A DNA stretch of 38,235 nucleotides, taken from Candidatus Eiseniibacteriota bacterium (lineage in GTDB: Bacteria > Eisenbacteria > RBG-16-71-46). Made by a program: the position numbers and the translations under genes. Shown one piece after another: positions 27,486 through 36,850 of the stretch. Within the stretch, counting starts at the first letter, position 1, and each line of letters begins with the position of its first letter. The notes below the pieces were generated by a model. The model saw only the letters and a list, made by a program, of their open reading frames with translations, was not told the origin of the DNA and did not search any database. The stretch covers positions 609 through 38,843 of the forward strand of contig VBOY01000035.1 in assembly GCA_005893295.1 (NCBI GenBank), in the 5' to 3' direction.

Positions 27486-27618
27486 GGGTAGAAGTCGCGT
27501 GACGCCGGGGGACGGAGTCTCTACGATCGGCGCCCGTCATGGCCTCGCCGTCCGTCTCGCCCCGCTCCCCATTCGCCCGCGACGCCCGCCGCGGCCGCGG
27601 CTAGAGGTCCGATCCAGA

Positions 27619-29427
27619 ATGTGCGGCATCTACGGATCGATCGGCTGCGGCGCATCGCTCGAGGCATCGCTCGCCTGCCTCCGCACCCTCGCCCATCGCG
27701 GTCCGGACGGCGAAGGGTATCACAGCGACCCGGCGCACGACGTGTTCCTGGGCCACACACGCCTGTCGATCGTCGACCTGTCGCCGGCCGGCGCGCAGCC
27801 GATGCCGAACGAGGACAAGAGCCTGTGGCTCGTCCTGAACGGCGAGATCTACAACCATCGGGCGCTGCGCCGTGAGTTGATCGCCAAGGGACACCGATTC
27901 ATCGGCCGCTGCGATGCCGAGGTCGTGCTGCACCTCTACGAAGAGCACGGCGAGCGCCTGCTCGAGCGCTTGACCGGCATGTTCACCTTCGCGCTGTGGG
28001 ACCTGAAGGCGCGCCGCCTCCTGCTCGCGCGCGATCGCATCGGCATCAAGCCTCTGTTCTACGCGCTCGACGGCGGCACGTTGGCTTTCTCCTCGGAGCT
28101 CAAGGCGCTGGCCCTTACGCCGGGCTTGGACCTCACGCCCGACGTCACCGCGTACTGGGATTTCCTGACCTATCAGTTCGTGCCCGCGCCGAAGACCGTG
28201 TACCGCGCGGCCCGCAAGCTTCCGGCCGGGCATTTGGCGCTATTCGCCGCCGGGCGCCTCGAGGTACGGCGCTGGTGGGAACCACGCTTCGACCCCGATC
28301 CCGCGATGACGGAAGAACGCGCGATCGACGAGCTGGACGCGCTCCTCGACGAGGTGGTGAGCGACCATTTGCTCGCCGACGTGCCGGTCGGTTTGTTCCT
28401 CTCCGGCGGGGTCGATTCGTCGCTCGTGGCGGCTCGCGTGGCCCGCGCCACCCGCGAGCCGACCGCGGCGTTCTCGATCCGCTTTCCCGACCGCCCCCAT
28501 GACGAGGCCGCGATTGCCGCGGCGACGGCGCGGCGCCTGGGCTTCGCGTGGCACGTGCAGGAGTTCGGCGCCGACGACCTGCTGGCCCTGGTGCCGACGA
28601 TCCCCGATCTCTTCGACGAGCCCTTCGGCGACCAGGCGGCCTTGCCGATGGTCGGGTTGGCGCGCATGACGGCGCGCAAGGTGAAGGTGGTGCTGTCCGG
28701 CGACGGGGGCGACGAGACGCATCTCGGCTACCCGCGTTACTTCAAGGAGCGCGAACGTCGCGCCCTCCACCTGCTCGCCGACGCGCTCCCGGCGAAGCGA
28801 CTGTTGCGCCGCACGTCGCTGCGGAACACGCTCGAAGGCCCGTGGGGGCGCATGTGCCACTTCTACGGCGGGATCCCCGCCCATACGAAGCGCGCATTCG
28901 CCGAGGTCGTGGCCCCCGAGCTGCGCGACTACGACGACTACTGGCTCTACAAGCAGCACGACCGGCCCGAGCTGCCTCCGCTCGCGCGCCAGCAGGCGAT
29001 CGACTTCGCGACCTGGCTGGTCGAGGGCATCCTCACCAAGGTCGATCGCACGTCGATGCGCTTCGGTCTCGAGGTGCGTCCGCCGCTGCTCGACCACCGC
29101 GTCGTCGGGCTCGCCACCCGCATCCCGGACGCGGTGTTGGCCAAGGACGGCGTACCGAAGCACCTGCTCAAGCGCCTCCTCGAGCGCGAGCTTCCGCGCG
29201 AGATCGTGCACCGGCGCAAGACCGCCTTCTCGGTGCCACTCAAGCAATTCATCCACGAGCGCGGCCTGTTGCGGCCGGAGCGCGATCTCGACGTGCTCGG
29301 AGCGTTTCGGATCCGCCGCGAAAAGGTGGAGCACGCGCTCTCGACCTCGCGCGATCATCATTCGTATTGGCTGCTGGCGCAGCTCGCGGCATTCGTTCAA
29401 CGCGAGGCCGTGACGGCCAGCCCCTAG
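27619..29427 (+). CDS. asnB: Glutamine-hydrolysing asparagine synthetase
   Basis: MCGIYGS N-terminal nucleophile Cys; FLGHTRLSIVDLSPAGAQPM; SGGVDSSLVAA PP-loop; RTSMRFGLEVRPPLLDHRVV. Confidence 0.94.
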   Translation: MCGIYGSIGCGASLEASLACLRTLAHRGPDGEGYHSDPAHDVFLGHTRLSIVDLSPAGAQPMPNEDKSLWLVLNGEIYNHRALRRELIAKGHRFIGRCDAEVVLHLYEEHGERLLERLTGMFTFALWDLKARRLLLARDRIGIKPLFYALDGGTLAFSSELKALALTPGLDLTPDVTAYWDFLTYQFVPAPKTVYRAARKLPAGHLALFAAGRLEVRRWWEPRFDPDPAMTEERAIDELDALLDEVVSDHLLADVPVGLFLSGGVDSSLVAARVARATREPTAAFSIRFPDRPHDEAAIAAATARRLGFAWHVQEFGADDLLALVPTIPDLFDEPFGDQAALPMVGLARMTARKVKVVLSGDGGDETHLGYPRYFKERERRALHLLADALPAKRLLRRTSLRNTLEGPWGRMCHFYGGIPAHTKRAFAEVVAPELRDYDDYWLYKQHDRPELPPLARQQAIDFATWLVEGILTKVDRTSMRFGLEVRPPLLDHRVVGLATRIPDAVLAKDGVPKHLLKRLLERELPREIVHRRKTAFSVPLKQFIHERGLLRPERDLDVLGAFRIRREKVEHALSTSRDHHSYWLLAQLAAFVQREAVTASP

Positions 29428-29436
29428 GCTTGGCCC

Positions 29437-30591
29437 TCACCGCGGGCGAGCGGCCGCCTTCCCGAGCACGTCCAGCGTTTCCCGCATCGCGCGCGTGTGC
29501 GAATGCTCCTCGGCGAGCGCGCGCGCATGGGGTCGCGCGACCTCGATCCGCTCGCGATCGAGCCAGCGCGCGAGCCGTTCGGCGAGCGCCTCGTCGTCCT
29601 CGCCGCGGGAGCTAACTTCACCCTCGCGCCCGGGCGTCATCAGCTCCGCCGCTCCGTTCGTGTCGCTCGTCACCACGGGCAACCCGCTCGCCAGCGCTTC
29701 GAGCGTCGAGTTCGCGAACGGGTCGTAGAGCGTGGGAAGCACGTAGAGGTCGCTCGCGGCGTAACACGCTTCGGCGTCGGCGCGGCCGCCCAGGAAGTGG
29801 CAGCGCTCGGCGATCCCACGGCCGGCCGCGAGCGCGCGGTAGCGCTCGAGCGCGGCGTCGAAGCCCACCACCACCAGCCGCGCATCGGGATGGGAGCGCG
29901 AAGCGCAGGCGAACGCGTCGATCGTGCGGCGCAGGCCCTTGCGCCCGTATCCGGTGCCGAGGAACAGCACCACCACGTGCCGGGGCTCCAGGGCCAGCGC
30001 GCGCCTCAGAGCCGCTCCCTCGGCCGAGCGCCGTCGCGGATGGAAACGCTCGAGGTCGACGCCATTGTGAACCACGACCACTGCGTTCTTTTCGAGCGCA
30101 AAGCGCCTCAGCACGTCACGGCGCACCATCTCGCTGTTGCAGATCCAAGTGTCGGCGGCACCTGGCCGCAACGCGCGGTCCTCGATCGCGCACGCCACGC
30201 GCTGCTTGAGATCCAGGCTCGGCGGCCGCCTCCTGCCGTCGCCACGTGAACGGTGGACCAGCTCGATGTAGGTGCGCTGCACTCCCCCACCCAAGCGCAT
30301 CACGTCCTGGCTCCAGGTCTTGCCGAGCCCGACCACCAGGTCGAAGCCGCCGCGCCGCCGCGCCAGGAAGCGCTCGACCGCGGTGGCCCAGGACCACATG
30401 CGCCAGGCGCCGCCGATCGCGAAGGGTCGCAGCACCTCGAAGCGCACCCGTGGATCGGGCGGATCGACGTGGCTGCGGCACACGATCACCGGCTCGTGCC
30501 CGCTCGCGGCCAGCGCGCTCGCCAATTGATCGAGCGTGCGCTCGGTGCCGCCCGAGCGAGCGTGCCGCATGTGGACCAGCGCGACGCGCAC
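29437..30591 (-). CDS. Glycosyltransferase family 4
   Basis: SGGTERTLDQLASALAASGHE; VVHNGVDLERFHP; LPTLYDPFANSTLEALASGLPVVTSDTNGAAEL. Confidence 0.93.
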   Translation of the reverse strand: MRVALVHMRHARSGGTERTLDQLASALAASGHEPVIVCRSHVDPPDPRVRFEVLRPFAIGGAWRMWSWATAVERFLARRRGGFDLVVGLGKTWSQDVMRLGGGVQRTYIELVHRSRGDGRRRPPSLDLKQRVACAIEDRALRPGAADTWICNSEMVRRDVLRRFALEKNAVVVVHNGVDLERFHPRRRSAEGAALRRALALEPRHVVVLFLGTGYGRKGLRRTIDAFACASRSHPDARLVVVGFDAALERYRALAAGRGIAERCHFLGGRADAEACYAASDLYVLPTLYDPFANSTLEALASGLPVVTSDTNGAAELMTPGREGEVSSRGEDDEALAERLARWLDRERIEVARPHARALAEEHSHTRAMRETLDVLGKAAARPR

Positions 30592-30650
30592 CGTGCAACC
30601 TCAGACCCCGGGGCGCAGCGCCCGCGCCAGGCGCGGCCTCGGGAGGGACC

Positions 30651-31781
30651 TCACGGCCGTGCTCCCCGGTTCTGGTGCCCGCCTTCCTGCAGCAGCCGCT
30701 CGACCGTGTCCTTCAAGCGTTGCGAGGCTCGCCCATCGAGCCCCCAGAAGTAGTAATCGCGTTCTCGCGCGGCGGCCGCCGTCATCGCGGGCGTGGGGTG
30801 AAGCGCCCGCCCGATCCCGGCGGCCAATTCGCCCGGCGCCGCGACGTGCACGAACGCGTCGCGCAGGAACTGCCGATTGTCCTCGGTCAAGATCGGCCGG
30901 CCGTCCGAGTGCTTCAGGCGATCGCAGTCGAGGTCGACGATGACGCCGGTCTTGCCGAACGCCAAGAAATCGAACACCGCGCTCGAGGCCTCGCTCACCA
31001 GGACCTCGGCCGCGGCCATGTACGGCATGATGTTGTACTCGCTCATCGGCAGCAACACCGCGTGTCGATGGCGCGGCACGCGTTGCTCGAAGATTCGATG
31101 CTGCTCGTGCGGCGCGTACTTGCCCATCCAGCTGTAGTGGTGGAGCTTGATGATGAGGTTGCATCCGCGCGTGGCCTCGAAGATCGCGTCCTTGACGTCG
31201 TAGAGGCACGTGGGCTTGTAGGTGGGCGCGAACAGCACCGTCGGGCGCGCGGGATCCAGGCCCCAGCGCAGCAGGATGTGCTCGCGCGGCCCGTAGCGAT
31301 TCTGGAAGTAGTGGTCGAGCTTCGGCAGGCCGATCTTGTGCACTTCGCTCGCCCCGAGCACACCCGATTGCTCGAGCTTGTCGACCCGATACTGACCCTC
31401 GACGAAGATCTGGTAGCGGTGACCGGTCGATTTCTCGAGGTTGCGGTAGAGGATGTTCTTGATCCCGGTGCCGTGGTTCAAGAAGCACAACAGCGTGTCC
31501 CCGTAGGCCTCGGCGTTGCGCACCGTGTCGCCCGAGATCACGACGTCGAATCCCGACCGCTCGCCGGTGAACCGGTAGCCGCCGCGCCGCCACTCTTCGA
31601 CGATCGCCGGCGTATAGCGCAGGTTGAAGATTCCCCAGCGCCGCCGGCGCTCTTCGTCGAGCGCGAACCACACCTCGTAGCGCGGGTCGCCCAGGAACAG
31701 CTCGATCACCGGGTCGAACGCCGCCTTGTGGTAGACGAAGCCGATCTTGAACAGCAGGCGGATGCGCCGCGGCACGCTCAC
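30651..31781 (-). CDS. CDP-glycerol glycerophosphotransferase-like (TagB/TagF-type) transferase
   Basis: GTG start in GTGA overlap; HKIGLPKLDHYF; TVLFAPTYKPTCLYD; LIIKLHHYS; AAAEVLVSEASSAVFDFLAFGKTGVIVDLD. Confidence 0.78.
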   Translation of the reverse strand: MSVPRRIRLLFKIGFVYHKAAFDPVIELFLGDPRYEVWFALDEERRRRWGIFNLRYTPAIVEEWRRGGYRFTGERSGFDVVISGDTVRNAEAYGDTLLCFLNHGTGIKNILYRNLEKSTGHRYQIFVEGQYRVDKLEQSGVLGASEVHKIGLPKLDHYFQNRYGPREHILLRWGLDPARPTVLFAPTYKPTCLYDVKDAIFEATRGCNLIIKLHHYSWMGKYAPHEQHRIFEQRVPRHRHAVLLPMSEYNIMPYMAAAEVLVSEASSAVFDFLAFGKTGVIVDLDCDRLKHSDGRPILTEDNRQFLRDAFVHVAAPGELAAGIGRALHPTPAMTAAAARERDYYFWGLDGRASQRLKDTVERLLQEGGHQNRGARP

Positions 31782-32527
31782 GAACCGGCTGGCCGCCCGG
31801 TCGACCCGGGCCGAGCCAGCGTTCCCACGTGCTCGAGCGCGTGCCGGTACGCCTCGGGAGTGTCGACGTCGATCCAAGAGCAATCCTTGGGGATCGGGAC
31901 TCCCTCCATCGCGTCGTCCTCGATCAGGCTTCGCACCGATTCGCTGATGCTCTCACGGCCCGCCGCGATGTTGCGCTCCATCGCGACGAGCATCCGCTCG
32001 TCGATTCGGAACACTCCGCAGTCGATCGCATGGTAGCCCTCGATCTCCTTGCCGATCGCCACGATGCGCGCTCCTTCGAGCTCGACCTTGGTGGCGTCGT
32101 CCAGGTCGAACACGCCCGGGATATCCGGATCGACCAGCAGCAGATTGCATCCGCTCCGGTGCCGTGCCAGAATCTCGATCGCCCGCGCCGGCACGATGTG
32201 GTCGCACATCGACAGCAAGACCGGTGGATCGGCTCCCCCGCTTCGTCCACCCGCCAGGACCGAGAGCGCGTTCCCTCTCTCCCACTCCGGGTTCGCGACG
32301 AACGAGACGAGATCGCGAATCTCGGCGAGCCGCTCCACGTGGCGCTGGATCTCGTCGCCGCGAAATCCCACCACGATGCGCACGCGGCGCGCCCCGGCGT
32401 CGCGCAGGTTCCCGAGGATCTGACTCAGGATCGTGCCGTCCCCGAACGGCAGCAGGGTCTTCGGAACCTGCTGCGTGCGCTCCCACAGTCGGCTGCCCCG
32501 CCCGGCGGCTATGACGATCGCTTCCAT
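31778..32527 (-). CDS. Nucleotidyltransferase (sugar-phosphate/CTP:phosphoalcohol cytidylyltransferase-like)
   Basis: MEAIVIAAGRGSRLWERTQQVPKTLLPFGDGTILSQILGNL; VLLSMCDHIV; ends near CSWIDVDTPEAYRHA. Confidence 0.88.
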   Translation of the reverse strand: MEAIVIAAGRGSRLWERTQQVPKTLLPFGDGTILSQILGNLRDAGARRVRIVVGFRGDEIQRHVERLAEIRDLVSFVANPEWERGNALSVLAGGRSGGADPPVLLSMCDHIVPARAIEILARHRSGCNLLLVDPDIPGVFDLDDATKVELEGARIVAIGKEIEGYHAIDCGVFRIDERMLVAMERNIAAGRESISESVRSLIEDDAMEGVPIPKDCSWIDVDTPEAYRHALEHVGTLARPGSTGRPAGS

Positions 32528-33300
32528 CGCGACAGCTCCCAGAGCTTGAGGTACTTGCAGTAGACCCCGAAGGCGGAGATCGAGGACAGAATCAACCCCT
32601 CCTTGCCGTCCAGGAAACCGCGTTGCGCGACGTACATGGTGAAGAATTTGAGCACGCCGCGCATGCCGGCGCCGAGCAGCGAGATGCGCCGGCCCTGCTC
32701 GAACAGCCGCGCCGCCGCGAGGTCGCTGTAGGCGTTGATCTTCTCCAGGTGGGACGCGACGGTCGGATAGGTGAAGTGCTCGATCGCCTCTGCCAGCTCG
32801 AGCTTGGGATCCCCCATCTGCACCGCCTCGTGCAGCGGGCGATCCGTGTAGTTGCCGAAGCGTCGATCGAAGAACCGCAGGTGGTGCTCGTTGGCCCAGC
32901 CGCAATGGCGGATCTCGCGGCCGAGGTAGTAGGTGCGGAATCGCACGCGGTAGCCGCGGACCTCGGGCCCGTGCTCGAGGATGCGCAGCAAGCGGTCACG
33001 CAGCGGCGCGCTCACCACTTCGTCGGCGTCGATCGAGAAGATCCAATCGTGGGTGGCGGATTCGGCGGCCAGCTTCTTCATGGCGCCGAAGCCGCGCCAC
33101 GGCGTCTCGATCACGCGACATCCGCGCCGCCGGCAGATCTCCTGCGTCCCGTCGCGCGAGCCCGAATCGAGCACCACGACCTCGTCCACCCAACCGAGCG
33201 AATCCAGGCAGCGCTCGATCGAGGCCGCCTCGTCCCGCACCACCAGGATCGCGGAGACCGGTGGTCGTCCGGCCGGCCGGATTTCGGCCGCCGACGTCAC
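32509..33300 (-). CDS. Glycosyltransferase family 2 (WaaE/KdtX-like)
   Basis: VSAILVVRDEAASIERCLDSLGWVDEVVVLDSGSRDGTQEI; FSIDADEVVSAPLRDRLL; GWANEHHLRFFDRRFGNYTDRPLHEAV. Confidence 0.92.
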   Translation of the reverse strand: MTSAAEIRPAGRPPVSAILVVRDEAASIERCLDSLGWVDEVVVLDSGSRDGTQEICRRRGCRVIETPWRGFGAMKKLAAESATHDWIFSIDADEVVSAPLRDRLLRILEHGPEVRGYRVRFRTYYLGREIRHCGWANEHHLRFFDRRFGNYTDRPLHEAVQMGDPKLELAEAIEHFTYPTVASHLEKINAYSDLAAARLFEQGRRISLLGAGMRGVLKFFTMYVAQRGFLDGKEGLILSSISAFGVYCKYLKLWELSRWKRSS

Positions 33301-34940
33301 CCGTGGCTCCGTCCCGCCGTTTCGCGGGCGGCATCGGCCGCTTCGGCCGGTGCGGCGGCCGCCGACGAACGCTCCGCGGTGGCATCGCGGAACTGCATCC
33401 GGTAGAGCCTCTGGTAGAGCCCGTCCCGTGCCAACAGCTCGTCGTGAGTCCCCTCGTCCTCGATGCGCCCTCGGTCGAGCACCAGGATGCGATCCGCCTC
33501 CTGCACCGTGGAGAGTCGATGTGCGATCACGAACGTGGTGCGGTTCCGCAGCAGGCGCTCGACCGCCTCCTGCACCAGCGCCTCGCTCTCGCTGTCGAGG
33601 GCCGAGGTGGCTTCGTCGAGCACCAGGATCGGGGGATCGCGCAGGATCGCGCGCGCGATCGCCAGCCGCTGCCGTTGTCCGCCCGACAGCTTCATGCCGC
33701 GATCGCCGATCGGCGTCGCGTACCCTTGCGGCATCTCGCGGATGAACCGGTGCGCGTTCGCGGCCTCGCTGGCGCGCACGATCTCCTCGTGCGTCGCTCC
33801 CGGCTTGCCGAGGGCGATGTTGGCCTCCACGGTGTCGTCGAACAGCACCGTCTCCTGCGTGACGAGGCCGATCATCGAGCGCAGGCTCTCGAGTCGCACG
33901 ACACGGATGTCCTCCCCGTTGATCAGGATCCGACCGGCGTCGGGGTCGTAGAAACGCGGCAGCAGATCGATCAGCGTCGACTTGCCCGCCCCGCTCAGGC
34001 CGACGATGGCGATCATCTCTCCCGCCTGGACATCGAAGCGAATGTCACGCAGCACCGGGACTCCCGGGACGTGCTCGAACGATACGTCCTCGAAGCGGAT
34101 CTCACGCACCGGCGGCGCCAGGGAGCGCGCCCGCGGCGCATCGCGCACCGTGGGCGGGGTGTCGAGGATCTTGAAGATGCGCTCGGAGGCCGCGATCCCC
34201 TCCTCGATCTGAATGTTCACTTGCGAGAGCGCGCGGATCGGCTGCATCAGGGCGAACAGACCGATCAGGAACATCAGGAATTGCGCTCCTTCCATTCCTG
34301 CGCCGCGCACGATGTCGCGCCCGCCGAGGTAGAGGATGATCACGCCCATCCCTGCGCCCAGCATCTCGGTGATCGGCGGGGCCAGCGCCCCGGTGCGATT
34401 CATGCGGATCACCGACGATCCGTAGTCCTCGTTCACGCGCCGGAAGCGCTCGCCCATGTGGCGCTCGAGATTGAACGCCTTGATGATGCGGATGCCGAGG
34501 ATCGTCTCCTGGAGCCCGCCGGTGATGTCGGCCATCCGCTCCTGGCTGCGGGTGCTGTAGCGCCTCAGCCTCCGGCCGACGCGGTTGATGAGGTAGAACG
34601 CCGGCGGAGCGACCAGGAGGGTGAGCAAGAACAGCCGCCAGTTGGCCAGGATCACCGCGGTGGTGTAGGCCAGGATCCCGCGCACCAGGGTGACGTCGTT
34701 GGTGATCCTCGAGATCAGCGTGCCGGCACCGGCGTCGTTGTAGAACTCGATCGGGAGTCCAAGGTAGTGGCGGTAGAGCGACGCGCGGAGGTCCCGGATC
34801 ACGCCCTGCTCGACGCGCACGATCAGGAACGACTGCGCGTACCAGAAGATGTTCTTGAGCAGGAACACGAGCACGATCACGAAGCAGAAGCGGCGCAGTG
34901 TCTCCAACCGGTCGGGCGAGTGGACCAGGGCCGCGATCAT
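33297..34940 (-). CDS. MsbA-like ABC exporter (fused TM plus ATPase), N-terminus disrupted
   Basis: Walker A GLSGAGKST, ABC signature LSGGQRQRLAIARA, Walker B ILVLDEATSALD. The homologous-looking N-terminus MKLYLRLLRYL is in a different frame (ORF 34937-35170). Confidence 0.93.
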   Translation of the reverse strand: MIAALVHSPDRLETLRRFCFVIVLVFLLKNIFWYAQSFLIVRVEQGVIRDLRASLYRHYLGLPIEFYNDAGAGTLISRITNDVTLVRGILAYTTAVILANWRLFLLTLLVAPPAFYLINRVGRRLRRYSTRSQERMADITGGLQETILGIRIIKAFNLERHMGERFRRVNEDYGSSVIRMNRTGALAPPITEMLGAGMGVIILYLGGRDIVRGAGMEGAQFLMFLIGLFALMQPIRALSQVNIQIEEGIAASERIFKILDTPPTVRDAPRARSLAPPVREIRFEDVSFEHVPGVPVLRDIRFDVQAGEMIAIVGLSGAGKSTLIDLLPRFYDPDAGRILINGEDIRVVRLESLRSMIGLVTQETVLFDDTVEANIALGKPGATHEEIVRASEAANAHRFIREMPQGYATPIGDRGMKLSGGQRQRLAIARAILRDPPILVLDEATSALDSESEALVQEAVERLLRNRTTFVIAHRLSTVQEADRILVLDRGRIEDEGTHDELLARDGLYQRLYRMQFRDATAERSSAAAAPAEAADAARETAGRSHG

Positions 34941-35171
34941 TCCTTTTGCCCGCTCCCGTGCCCAGCCGGCGAGCGAAGGCTTGGCGGACGTCGCGGCCCG
35001 CGCCGAATCGACGGGCGCCGGTTGGGGCGCACCGCTGCCGGGCAGAGTCGCCGCGACCTCGGGGTTCCCACCGTAGAGCAGGATGCGACTGAACGGGACG
35101 ACCAGCCCGATGGTTGCCCCCGAGAACGCCGCGTAACGAGGTAGCGCAGCAAACGAAGATACAGTTTCACT

Positions 35172-36437
35172 TTAAGACCCCTCGAGATCCTGGGCCCCCG
35201 CCGCAGCCGTCTCGGCGGTCACCATGGTCGCGGCGATGACGAACCAGAAGAGTCCCGCCACTTCCTCGTCCAGAAGGTAGCACTGCCCGAAGCCGCCCAC
35301 GAGGATGCCGGTTGCGACCAGCATCCCGGCGAGCAGGATCGGCCGCGCGGCATCCCCCGCGGGGAGACTGCGATAGGCGCGCGCCGCGTGGCGGTAGAAG
35401 CGGACCCAGAGAAAGCCGAACGCGGCCAACCCGACGACCCCGCAGTTGACCAGGATGTTGAGCACCTCGTTATGCGGGTTTCCGGTCGCGTCGTAGGTGC
35501 CCGGCACCCGGTAGGCCGGGAACAAGACCTTGAACGCCCCCATTCCGGCCCCCAGGATCGGATGATCCACCCAGATCCGCAGCGCCGTGTGCCACAGCCG
35601 CACGCGCGGATCGTCGAGCAGGGCAGCCGGGCTTCCGATCCGCTCGCGGATCGCGGGCACCACGGCCGCCACCAGCACGCCGAGCGCGAGCGCCGCCACG
35701 GCGACACGCCGCGCGCGGCCGCGCGCAACCAACGAGCCGCCCAAGGTCGCGGCGAGGAAGCCTGCCCAGGCGGTGCGCGCGAAGCTGACGACGAGGCCGA
35801 GCCATTGCGCGGCCGCCGAGGCGAGGCGGAGGCCCGTGGCCGCGGGGCTCGCCGGTAGACGCGACAGCCCCAGGCTCGACAACGTGGTGATCAGCACGCT
35901 GCCGCCGTAGGTCAGATGGTGGTCGAAGAAGCCGATCGCGATGTGGAGGCCGCCGATGCGCTCGAGCGGGCGATGGCGAACCAGGTCGACGCCGAAGATC
36001 GTCTGCCAGACCGCGTAGATCGCGACGAGTCCGGCCACCGCCAAGAGCAGATTGCAGGCGCGCCGCACGCGCCCGCGATCGAGCGCCTGCACGAACAGCG
36101 GATAGAAGAGGAGCACCCACTCGCCGCGCAGACTCCGCACGGCGTGGGCACGATCGCGTGCCACGAGCAGCGAGGCGACCTCGGCCGCGGCGAACAGCAG
36201 CAGCGGCAGATCGAGCGGCGTGCGACGGTATCGCTTGCGGCCCAGAAGCAGCGAGACGACGACGCCGACGAAGGCGAGGACGACGCCCGCCTCGCAGGCT
36301 GCGATCGAGACGGTCGCGGTCGCCGCGAACACGTAGGTGCCGGCGGCGACGAGCCACGGCGCAAGGCCGATGCCCCCGCGCGTGGCCGGCGCGTCCGCCA
36401 CTGGCGGGCCATGGAGGGGCCGATCGATTCGTCCCAT
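35172..36437 (-). CDS. O-antigen ligase/polymerase-like membrane protein (WaaL/Wzy)
   Basis: Multiple hydrophobic helices; VSFARTAWAGFLAA; HPILGAGMGAFKVLFPAYRVPGTYDATGNPHNEVLNILVNCGVVGLAAF is typical of the Wzy_C/O-antigen ligase family. Confidence 0.9.
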   Translation of the reverse strand: MGRIDRPLHGPPVADAPATRGGIGLAPWLVAAGTYVFAATATVSIAACEAGVVLAFVGVVVSLLLGRKRYRRTPLDLPLLLFAAAEVASLLVARDRAHAVRSLRGEWVLLFYPLFVQALDRGRVRRACNLLLAVAGLVAIYAVWQTIFGVDLVRHRPLERIGGLHIAIGFFDHHLTYGGSVLITTLSSLGLSRLPASPAATGLRLASAAAQWLGLVVSFARTAWAGFLAATLGGSLVARGRARRVAVAALALGVLVAAVVPAIRERIGSPAALLDDPRVRLWHTALRIWVDHPILGAGMGAFKVLFPAYRVPGTYDATGNPHNEVLNILVNCGVVGLAAFGFLWVRFYRHAARAYRSLPAGDAARPILLAGMLVATGILVGGFGQCYLLDEEVAGLFWFVIAATMVTAETAAAGAQDLEGS

Positions 36438-36703
36438 CAGGAAGGCGGCAGCCTACACGGAATCGCGTGCCCAGGGGAAACCGATGCGGTCAGCTCCGCT
36501 GCCTTCCTGCCCTGCCGCCGTCTGCAGGCCGCACAAGCGTGGCCCGGACCGGCGGGTCGCGCGCCGGCCCGTCGGGTCCCAGACCTGTCGCCCGTCCCGC
36601 GTTGTCCCGGGATCGGGGTGAGCGACCGCGACACGATCCCATCCAGGTGGGGCCGTGCCACTTCATATGTATGTCATATACGGCGCATCATATTGACATC
36701 ACA

Positions 36704-36766
36704 TTGATACGTATCAACACGCCACTTTGTGAAATATTGACAGATGATCTTAACCGCCTCTAAACT
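36704..36766 (+). promoter_or_regulatory. Perfect FNR/DNR-type box plus sigma70-like promoter upstream of the RND pump
   Basis: TTGATACGTATCAA (36704-36717) matches FNR consensus TTGAT-N4-ATCAA exactly; TTGACA (36737-36742), 18-nt spacer, TAAACT (36761-36766). Locally AT-rich against a GC-rich background. Confidence 0.65.
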
Positions 36767-36797
36767 ATATCCTGAAATTGCTAAGACCCTAGACGAG

Positions 36798-36850
36798 GAG
36801 CCAAAGCTCGGGCCCACGGACAGGCCCTAGAGGGCGGTACCCGTGGGCTC
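36798..36850 (+). other. Structured 5' leader element (two adjacent hairpins)
   Basis: GAGC-CAAA-GCTC (36798-36809); GGGCCCACGG (36810-36819) pairs with CCGTGGGCTC (36841-36850) with one G.U, enclosing GCCC-TAGA-GGGC (36824-36835). Confidence 0.5.

Noticed and set aside
33261-35144. 627-aa plus-strand ORF opposite the ABC exporter
   Set aside because: Antisense shadow rich in R/H/D/Q; Walker and signature motifs are on the minus strand.
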